NCBI GenBank assembly: GCA_900319465.1
Contig: ONOL01000019.1
Span: forward strand, 1-38,170
DNA length: 38,170 nt
Source of the DNA: an uncultured Eubacteriales bacterium
Lineage (GTDB): Bacteria; Bacillota; Clostridia; Oscillospirales; Oscillospiraceae
Direction of reading: 5' to 3'
The notes under the pieces are model-generated. The model ran no database searches. It had not been told where the DNA came from and worked only from the letters and a program-made list of their open reading frames with translations. This document shows positions 33,363-38,170 of the stretch, piece after piece (positions within the stretch are counted from its first letter, which is position 1; every line of letters starts with the position of its first letter). A program made the position numbers and the translations under genes.

Positions 33363-34307
33363 ATGAAGCGTGCTTTTCAACTGATTTTCGCGTTTTTGCT
33401 CGTACTGGCCGCCATCGCGCTGGCTGTCAGCTCCTGCACGTCTCAGTCCGCGCTGAGAGGCGGCGAGACCGCCCCTGCCGAGACGCCCGCAGAGACAGAG
33501 GCTCCCGCCCCGGTGGAAACGCCTGCAGAGACAGAGGCTCCCGCCCCGCCGGAAACGCCCGCGGAGGCAGGCCCGGAGACACCGGTCACCGTGGACGCGC
33601 CGGAGCAGACCGGGTTGCCGGAGCAGGGCTTCGGGGAGGCGGGCAGTCTGAGCGCGCCGTCCATGGCGGAGATGACGCCCGCGGAGCGCGCCGCGGCCTG
33701 GGGGCTGCCCGCCCCGCCGGAGGGCATCGACCTGAGCGCTACGGAATTCAAACTGGCCAACTCCTATAACAGCATCACCGACAAGCGCCCCAATCACAGC
33801 ATGGGCGCCGGCGTCATTGTGGACGCGGTGGCCGACGAGGCGTTCAACAACTTTGTGGGCGACTGCGTCGCCGCGGGCTACGGTGTTTCCGCCTTCCGCG
33901 GCTATCTGGACTGGTGGACGGTGCTGGAGAACTACTACGAGCCGGAAGTCTTCGCCCACGGCGCGGAGTACGCGGCTTCCGCCACCTACGTCCCCGGCTG
34001 CAACGACCACCAGACCGCGCTCTGCATCGACCTGCGCCTGGGCGGCACCGGTTATCTCGGCGAAGGCGTCGATTTCCGCGGCACCGAAGCCTGGGACTGG
34101 CTGCTCGCGCACTGTGCGGAGTACGGCATCATCCTGCGCTACCCCGAGGGGCAGGAGAGCTGGTACGGCACGGCCTGCGTAAACCCCTGCCACTTCCGCT
34201 ATGTCGGGGAAGCCGCCGCCAAATATATCATGGAGAACAACATCACGCTGGAGCAGTTCATGCTCCTCTACGACTGGGAGAGCATCTACGTCCCCGGTGT
34301 GAACTGA
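33363..34307 (+). CDS. M15/VanY-like lipoprotein paralogue lacking the catalytic glutamate
   Basis: A 314-residue lipoprotein (lipobox VSSC, lipidated Cys about 25) with a linker of near-identical ETPAETEAPAPxE units, then a domain colinear with its upstream neighbour: SAFRGYLDW in place of SGYRSYND, CNDHQTALCID (zinc His about 216 and Asp about 223), then VNPCHFRYVG. In the active neighbour this is NESWHFRYVG, so the catalytic Glu is Asn and the Trp is Cys, while the zinc His is kept. By family rules it should bind zinc but not cleave. It could be a binding or regulatory partner. The ATG at 33363 is close behind the first gene and the pair share a promoter and terminator. Confidence 0.88.
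   Translation: MKRAFQLIFAFLLVLAAIALAVSSCTSQSALRGGETAPAETPAETEAPAPVETPAETEAPAPPETPAEAGPETPVTVDAPEQTGLPEQGFGEAGSLSAPSMAEMTPAERAAAWGLPAPPEGIDLSATEFKLANSYNSITDKRPNHSMGAGVIVDAVADEAFNNFVGDCVAAGYGVSAFRGYLDWWTVLENYYEPEVFAHGAEYAASATYVPGCNDHQTALCIDLRLGGTGYLGEGVDFRGTEAWDWLLAHCAEYGIILRYPEGQESWYGTACVNPCHFRYVGEAAAKYIMENNITLEQFMLLYDWESIYVPGVN
33476..33575 (+). repeat. In-frame tandem repeat coding for the Pro/Glu/Thr linker
   Basis: The DNA repeats GCAGAGACAGAGGCTCCCGC twice (about 36-bp period), flanked by partial copies. Copies differ at few bases, so slippage or unequal exchange can change linker length. Confidence 0.75.
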
Positions 34308-34308
34308 C

Positions 34309-34355
34309 AGGAAGCCGGATGCGGCGATCGGCCGCCTCCGGCTTCCTCTTTCTCT
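34309..34355 (+). terminator. Terminator after the M15 pair
   Basis: AGGAAGCCGGA (34309-34319) pairs exactly with TCCGGCTTCCT (34337-34347), with a further GCGGC/GCCGC inside, followed by CTTTCTCT. Confidence 0.75.
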
Positions 34356-34368
34356 GTGCGGCCGCCGA

Positions 34369-34428
34369 GCATTTTGCTTCAGGCAAAATGCTATGATCTG
34401 AAACGCTTGCAATCGCAAGCGTTTCAGA
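34369..34428. repeat. Two adjacent perfect inverted repeats (REP-like)
   Basis: GCATTTTGC, 5-base loop, GCAAAATGC (34369-34391) is followed after 5 bases by TCTGAAACGCTTGC, loop AATC, GCAAGCGTTTCAGA (34397-34428, 14 bp). They lie between a plus and a minus terminator, so they are not needed for either. Their form resembles dispersed palindromic elements. The rest of 34429-34524 has nothing I recognise. Confidence 0.55.
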
Positions 34429-34524
34429 CGGCGGTTTCTTGTATCGCGAGGCGGGCCTTGCCCCCTCGCGCTCCCCCGCGGCTCTATTGTCCATGTCTTG
34501 CACGAGGTTTTTAAACAGCCCCGA

Positions 34525-34561
34525 AGAAAACAGGGGACGGGTTTTCCGTCCCCTGTTTTCT
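34525..34561 (-). terminator. Terminator after galactokinase
   Basis: AGAAAACAGGGGACGG and its exact complement (16-bp stem, 34525-34540 with 34546-34561), loop GTTTT. On the minus strand the 3' arm ends TGTTTTCT, acting as U-tract. Confidence 0.8.
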
Positions 34562-34584
34562 TGCTTATCAGGCGCCGCTTCCGG

Positions 34585-35664
34585 TCATACGAGCCGGATC
34601 TCCCCGCAGGAGCCCGTGCCGAAGACTTTGTCCATCTCCGCCCGGTAGGTGGGGAAAACGTCGCTCGGCATCAGCGCCTGCACACAGCCGGCAAAACCGC
34701 CGCCGTGCACGCGCCACGCGCCGCGGCCCTCCAGCACCTTCCGGCTCAGCTCCAGCCCCTGGGCGAGCTTTGTGTCGCCGGTGGTGCTGGTGATGATGTT
34801 GTTCAGCAGCTGCTCGGAGGAGCGGCCGGACTCATTCATGAGCTTCATGTAGGTCTCGCCGTCCCCGGCCTTGAGCGCGTCGCGCATCCTGGGCACACGC
34901 TCGTTCTCGTCGAAAAAGTGCATCGCGCGGCGCACAGGGCGGTTGGAGGGGTCCCAGCCCTTGCTGCGGAAAGCCGCGGGGTCCACGTCGCCCAGCACGC
35001 CCTTGTCAAACAGGTTCGCCACGTAGACCATATCCGCCGGGATCCTGGCGTAGGAGGTGTCGAGCCCCGCATGGCTGCCGCCGGTCTCCGTCAGGCACAG
35101 CGTCAGCCCCATGGCGGAGAAATCCGCCCGGATCGGCTCGATCTCGCGGGTCTTGAAATCGACGTACACCGTCTGCCCCAGCGCGCACACGAGCTGGCTC
35201 ATCAGGCCGCAGGGCTTGCCGAAATAGCTGTTCTCCGCCTGCTGCGCCACGCGCGCGATGACCACCGGGTCGATCTTCCCGTCGTTGTACAGCTCGTTGA
35301 GGATGCGCCCGACCAGCACGGAAAAGGCCGCCGAGGAGCTCAGCCCCGCCCCGGAGGGCAGCGTGCTCGTCACCGTGGCGTCAAAACCGCCGATCTTCAG
35401 CCCGAGCCCCTGGAATCCGGCCAGCATGCCGCGCACCAGCGCCTGCGGCGTGGCAAATTCGCGCGTCCGTACCGAAAGCTGGCCCAGCCGCACCTCCAGA
35501 TCGCCGTGCCCTTCCGAGTGCACCCGGACCACATTCTGATCGTTCGGGCTGACTTTGGCGCGGATCCCCAGCGCGATCGCCGCCGCCAGGATCCTGCCGT
35601 TCTGATGGTCTGTATGATTGCCGGCAAGCTCCGTCCTGCCGCTGACAAAAAACTCTTTCTTCAT
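34585..35664 (-). CDS. galK: Galactokinase (GHMP kinase family)
   Basis: A 359-residue cytoplasmic kinase that converts galactose and ATP to galactose-1-phosphate in the Leloir pathway. The galactokinase signature is present in a variant form, GRTELAGNHTDHQNG (usual GRxNLIGEHTDYNGG), near residue 10; GHMP motif 2 is LPSGAGLSSSAAFS near residue 120; motif 3 is VHGGGFAGCVQAL near residue 330. It is somewhat short for the family (usually about 380-430), with no evidence of truncation at the ends. The ATG at 35664 follows GAGGAA. There is no galT or galE next to it. The promoter overlaps a perfect palindrome (35710-35727), suggesting repressor control. Confidence 0.9.
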   Translation of the reverse strand: MKKEFFVSGRTELAGNHTDHQNGRILAAAIALGIRAKVSPNDQNVVRVHSEGHGDLEVRLGQLSVRTREFATPQALVRGMLAGFQGLGLKIGGFDATVTSTLPSGAGLSSSAAFSVLVGRILNELYNDGKIDPVVIARVAQQAENSYFGKPCGLMSQLVCALGQTVYVDFKTREIEPIRADFSAMGLTLCLTETGGSHAGLDTSYARIPADMVYVANLFDKGVLGDVDPAAFRSKGWDPSNRPVRRAMHFFDENERVPRMRDALKAGDGETYMKLMNESGRSSEQLLNNIITSTTGDTKLAQGLELSRKVLEGRGAWRVHGGGFAGCVQALMPSDVFPTYRAEMDKVFGTGSCGEIRLV

Positions 35665-35709
35665 GAAAGCTTCCTCTTCTCCCGCACCGTCCGCTTTCTG
35701 CCTTATCTA

Positions 35710-35727
35710 TATATGATAAATCATATA
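35710..35727. promoter_or_regulatory. Palindromic operator candidate over the galK -10 box
   Basis: TATATGAT, two bases, ATCATATA (35710-35727) is perfectly symmetric and covers the -10 (35720-35725) and expected start site, the place for a repressor. It is not a LacI/GalR-type CG-centred site, and no repressor gene is nearby. Confidence 0.5.
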
Positions 35728-35748
35728 ACAGCTTCTTCCCAAAGTCAA
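35720..35748 (-). promoter_or_regulatory. Promoter for galactokinase
   Basis: On the minus strand TTGACT (35743-35748), 17 bp, TATGAT (35720-35725). Confidence 0.7.
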
Positions 35749-35779
35749 CGAGATTCCTGCCGCGCCGTCGCGATTTTTC

Positions 35780-35808
35780 TTGCACTTTCAGACAATCCGG
35801 TCTATAAT
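35780..35808 (+). promoter_or_regulatory. Promoter for the aminotransferase-like gene
   Basis: TTGCAC (35780-35785), 17 bp, TATAAT (35803-35808), 34 bases before the ATG. Confidence 0.75.
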
Positions 35809-35842
35809 GTTGGAAGTTTGGAAAAACCAAGGAGATTCTCCC

Positions 35843-36523
35843 ATGATCGACGCATCCCTGCTTTCCCGTTCCCGTGCCGACGCCGCGCTGGAAGCGCTGC
35901 TGGACACCGAAGATTCTACCGTACACGGATATACGCCGGCCGCCGGTCTGGTCGCCCTGCGCGCCGCCGTCGCCGAAGCCCTTGCCGGAAGCGGCGTCGC
36001 CGTTTCCTCCGATCTGCTCTATGTCACCTGCGGCGCTCCTGCCGGACGCGCCATTCTCGTGCGCGCGCTTCTGAGCGCCGGGGATGAGGTGCTCTTCCTT
36101 TACCCGCCCGAAGCGGACCTGCGCGCAGCCGTCGAAGCCGTCGGCGCGTTCGTGGTGGAAAACGGCATCCTCACCGAGCGCACACGGCTCGTCGTCCTCT
36201 CGGACAGCGACCCCATCCCCGCCGGCCTTGCCGACGCCCTGCGCGCGGCGGAAAAGGCCTACGGCCAGCCGGTCTACCTGCTCGCGGACTGCGTCAGCCC
36301 GACGGAGGAGAACCTCTCCCTCCTGCGAGACTACGACTCCTGCGTCCTCAACGGCGATTTCGGAACCGAACTCGCCGGCGAATGCATCGGCTACCTGGCC
36401 GTGAGCGAGCGCGCGCGGGAGGCGGAGCTGCTCTTCGCCGCCATTGCGGGCGCCGGCCGCGCCTGCGGCTACGTCAACCCGCCCAGCCTCATGCAGCGGG
36501 CCGTGGAGAAGTGCCTTTCCTGA
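35843..36523 (+). CDS. Shortened aminotransferase-fold homologue without the PLP lysine
   Basis: A 226-residue protein that aligns by eye with the large domain of class I/II aminotransferases: HGYTPAAGLVALRAAVAE (28-45, usual HGYTxAxGxxxLRxAIA), LLYVTCGAPAG (58-68), LSAGDEVLFLYP (77-88), AYGQPVYLLADC (139-150) and GECIGYLAVSE (179-189). In full enzymes the last block is SKSxxxPGERIGY; here the lysine position is Phe173 and the Arg is Cys181. The protein has only two lysines (138, 223), neither in place. The N-terminal arm and C-terminal small domain are missing. The ATG at 35843 has AGGAG upstream, with promoter and terminator, so it looks expressed. Transamination is very unlikely; it may bind a ligand or be decaying. 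Confidence 0.8.
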   Translation: MIDASLLSRSRADAALEALLDTEDSTVHGYTPAAGLVALRAAVAEALAGSGVAVSSDLLYVTCGAPAGRAILVRALLSAGDEVLFLYPPEADLRAAVEAVGAFVVENGILTERTRLVVLSDSDPIPAGLADALRAAEKAYGQPVYLLADCVSPTEENLSLLRDYDSCVLNGDFGTELAGECIGYLAVSERAREAELLFAAIAGAGRACGYVNPPSLMQRAVEKCLS

Positions 36524-36533
36524 GACAAGATAT

Positions 36534-36564
36534 GCCCCGTCCGTACGGACGGGGCGCGTTTTTT
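36534..36564 (+). terminator. Terminator after the aminotransferase-like gene
   Basis: Perfect 22-bp palindrome GCCCCGTCCG/CGGACGGGGC (36534-36555) followed by GCGTTTTTT. Confidence 0.9.
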
Positions 36565-36567
36565 GGA

Positions 36568-37107
36568 TCAGTAATTCTCTTTGCGGATCTCGAAGTAGGC
36601 CTGCGGATGGTTGCAGACGGGGCAGAGCTCGGGCGGCTGCGTCCCGACCACGAGATGGCCGCAGTTGCGGCACTCCCAGACCTGCACGCCGCTCTTTTCG
36701 AACACGGTCTTGTTCTCCACGTTCTCCAGCAGCTTGCGGTAGCGCTCCTCGTGCGCCTTCTCGATCGCGCCCACGCCGCGGAACTTTGCGGCCAGCTCTG
36801 CAAAGCCCTCCGCCTCGGCCTCCTGCGCCATGCGCTCGTACATATCGGTCCACTCGAAGTTCTCGCCCTCGGCGGCGTGGAGCAGGTTTTCCTCGGTGCT
36901 GCCGAGCGCGCCCAGCTCCTTGAACCAGAGCTTGGCGTGTTCTTTTTCGTTGTCGGCAGTCTTGAGGAAGATCTCCGCGATCTGCTCATAGCCCGCCTTT
37001 TTCGCCACGGAGGCGAAATAGGTATATTTGTTCCTCGCCTGGGATTCGCCCGCGAAGGCCTCCCACAGGTTCTTCTCGGTTTTGGTGCCTGCGTATTTGT
37101 TTGCCAT
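36568..37107 (-). CDS. rbr: Rubrerythrin
   Basis: A 179-residue non-haem di-iron protein that reduces hydrogen peroxide in anaerobes with electrons from rubredoxin or NADH systems. The ferritin-like four-helix domain (1-135) carries the iron ligands in [16 protein letters not shown], the [13 protein letters not shown] helix, and [13 protein letters not shown]. The C-terminal rubredoxin domain has [12 protein letters not shown] and [12 protein letters not shown]. The ATG at 37107 is preceded by AAGGAGG; an ATG at 37140 in the same frame coincides with the -10 box, so it cannot be the start. It is transcribed from 37139-37166. Confidence 0.97.
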   Translation of the reverse strand: MANKYAGTKTEKNLWEAFAGESQARNKYTYFASVAKKAGYEQIAEIFLKTADNEKEHAKLWFKELGALGSTEENLLHAAEGENFEWTDMYERMAQEAEAEGFAELAAKFRGVGAIEKAHEERYRKLLENVENKTVFEKSGVQVWECRNCGHLVVGTQPPELCPVCNHPQAYFEIRKENY

Positions 37108-37138
37108 AAAACAAACCTCCTTCAAAGCTTGTACCATC

Positions 37139-37166
37139 ACTATACCATATCCTGCCCCCGCGTCAA
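37139..37166 (-). promoter_or_regulatory. Promoter for rubrerythrin
   Basis: On the minus strand TTGACG (37161-37166), 16 bp, TATAGT (37139-37144). It lies inside the end of the upstream XRE gene. Confidence 0.6.
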
Positions 37167-37829
37167 GTCATTATTCTTACGGCTCAGGCGCAGCGCCGCT
37201 CCGAACAGAAGCGCCAGATGCCTTCCCCAGCCTGTCCCTAAATGCGCAGCCCGGGAAAAAGCTAACTCCACATCCAAACGGAACCGCTCTTCCAGCGGCA
37301 GGCGCAGCAGCATGGGCGCCAGTGCCATCAGATAGAGGACGATCGCCGAGATCACCGCAAAGCGGATCCCGATCCGAAGCCCCCGCGGCAGCGTCGGCAG
37401 CGGTGTGAGGCAGTCCGCGCCCTGCGCGAGCGTCCAGCCCAGCAGGAGGAAGATAAGCGGCATCAGCAGCAATACCACACGCTCATAGGGAACAATGTCG
37501 TAGTGTGTACCTTTCCAGGCGAAGGCCTGTTTCTCCAGAACGATAAACAGAACAGCCACGCCTGCTGTCAGCACCAGCCCGAGCAGGAAGGAGAGAAGTT
37601 CCTTTTTTCCTGATCCCTTGCGGGCAGCGGTCTCCGATCCGAGCAGTACGGCAGGTTCCGTCTCCAGCGCTTCCGCCAGGCGGCGCAGCATGTCCAGGTC
37701 CGGCTCGCTCAGCCCGCGCTCATAATTGGATATCGTCTGCCGCGTGACGAATAGCCGCGCCGCCAGTTCATCCTGCTTCAAACCGAGCGCTGCGCGCCGC
37801 GCGCGGAGCCGCTTTCCCAGTTCGTTCAT
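37140..37829 (-). CDS. XRE-family regulator with C-terminal membrane domain
   Basis: A 229-residue protein. The DNA-binding domain (about 3-58) reads [45 protein letters not shown]. After a short linker, about 75-230 holds several hydrophobic segments ([56 protein letters not shown]), so DNA binding may be tied to the membrane. The ATG at 37829 follows GGGGGTG by about 6 bases; upstream in-frame codons run through the promoter region and a repeat. An inverted repeat at 37872-37896 may be its own operator. It ends inside the rubrerythrin promoter; a role in oxidative stress is possible but only positional. Confidence 0.88.
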   Translation of the reverse strand: MNELGKRLRARRAALGLKQDELAARLFVTRQTISNYERGLSEPDLDMLRRLAEALETEPAVLLGSETAARKGSGKKELLSFLLGLVLTAGVAVLFIVLEKQAFAWKGTHYDIVPYERVVLLLMPLIFLLLGWTLAQGADCLTPLPTLPRGLRIGIRFAVISAIVLYLMALAPMLLRLPLEERFRLDVELAFSRAAHLGTGWGRHLALLFGAALRLSRKNNDLTRGQDMV

Positions 37830-37871
37830 CGGATCACCCCCGGAAAGAGCATAGCACGGAGAAAGAAAAAA

Positions 37872-37896
37872 GTCACGCAAAGAAACTTTGCATGAC
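37872..37896. promoter_or_regulatory. Inverted repeat upstream of the membrane-linked XRE gene (operator candidate)
   Basis: GTCACGCAAAG, three bases, CTTTGCATGAC: 11-bp arms with one mismatch, about 45 bases before the ATG at 37829. It lies where a -35 would be (minus-strand TGACTT, then TATGCT 16 bases on), which suits self-repression. Confidence 0.45.
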
Positions 37897-37920
37897 GAAA
37901 AGAAGATATAAAACCCTCGC

Positions 37921-38014
37921 CTGTCATTCTGAGGAGGCGAAAACCGACGAAGAATCTCGATCACGCGAGTCAGTATACAGATGTCGAGATCCTTCGCTGC
38001 GCTCAGGATGACAG
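37921..38014. repeat. Short non-coding element with terminal inverted repeats (MITE/REP-like)
   Basis: CTGTCATTCTGAG (from 37921) and CTCAGGATGACAG (to 38014) are inverted ends; inside, GAAGAATCTCGA faces TCGAGATCCTTC. The whole 94-bp element folds into one long imperfect hairpin. Sequences of this type (TGTCATCCTGAGCG, CGAAGGATCT) recur as dispersed repeats in many bacterial genomes; copy number here is unknown. It lies between an XRE gene and the rRNA terminator. Confidence 0.75.
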
Positions 38015-38037
38015 AATTGAGCTGAATACAAAATAGC

Positions 38038-38061
38038 AGAGCCGCTCGATTGAGCGGCTCT
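38038..38061 (-). terminator. Terminator of the rRNA operon
   Basis: AGAGCCGCTC, loop GATT, GAGCGGCTCT (10-bp perfect stem) directly after the 5S gene; on the minus strand GCTATTTTGTATT follows. Confidence 0.8.
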
Positions 38062-38064
38062 GTG

Positions 38065-38170
<106 letters not shown>

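Overview
The window is GC-rich (with AT-rich promoters) and looks like the chromosome of a strictly anaerobic, Gram-positive clostridium, most likely of the Oscillospirales/Oscillospiraceae type. The lineage is inferred from gene content and my memory of similar proteins, not from a search. Evidence for anaerobic fermentation is a one-chain pyruvate:ferredoxin oxidoreductase, a bifunctional AdhE and a rubrerythrin. Evidence for a Gram-positive envelope is an L,D-transpeptidase, an Asp23/Gls24 protein, a sortase-type surface protein, lipoproteins and PyrR attenuation. No tRNA, CRISPR array, phage or transposase gene is visible.

Layout. 1-4.5 kb (minus): L,D-transpeptidase, then rpsO and pnp; pnp carries a frame-breaking internal deletion. 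5.0-6.1 kb (plus): UgpC/MsmK-type sugar ABC ATPase with a second frame-breaking deletion. 6.3-9.7 kb (minus): adhE followed by a small APH-fold kinase. 10.0-13.0 kb (plus): PyrR-controlled attenuator, pyrR and a uracil permease, then an inositol-monophosphatase-family gene. 13.1-15.8 kb (minus): large surface protein with a beta-helix region, an E/P-rich linker and InlB-type repeats. 16.1-21.2 kb (minus): a tightly coupled four-gene operon (CotH-like kinase lipoprotein, VTC polyphosphate-polymerase-like protein, DUF4956 membrane protein, Cthe_2159-like carbohydrate-binding lipoprotein) behind a near-perfect promoter. 21.4-24.4 kb (plus): two overlapping flavoprotein genes and a 69-residue unknown protein. 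24.5-27.5 kb (minus): XRE regulator, FakA/DAK2 kinase and YloU/Asp23. 27.9-31.4 kb (plus): PFOR. 31.5-32.1 kb (minus): MBL-fold hydrolase. 32.4-34.3 kb (plus): two tandem M15/VanY-like peptidase paralogues, the second lacking the catalytic glutamate. 34.6-35.7 kb (minus): galactokinase under a palindromic operator. 35.8-36.5 kb (plus): shrunken aminotransferase homologue without the PLP lysine. 36.6-37.8 kb (minus): rubrerythrin and a membrane-linked XRE regulator. 37.9-38.2 kb: a short palindromic repeat and the 3' part of a 5S rRNA (minus), so the window borders an rRNA operon.

Most of the window is core metabolism and cell-envelope genes in short transcription units. Many have a recognisable -35/-10 pair with 16-18 bp spacing and a strong stem-loop at the end. 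The parts most worth following up are the CotH-VTC-DUF4956-carbohydrate-binding operon as a poorly understood surface phosphate/kinase system, two enzyme homologues that have lost catalytic residues (M15 at 33.4 kb, aminotransferase at 35.8 kb), and paired deletions in pnp and ugpC that are either real lesions or assembly errors. All homology statements are by eye from motifs.
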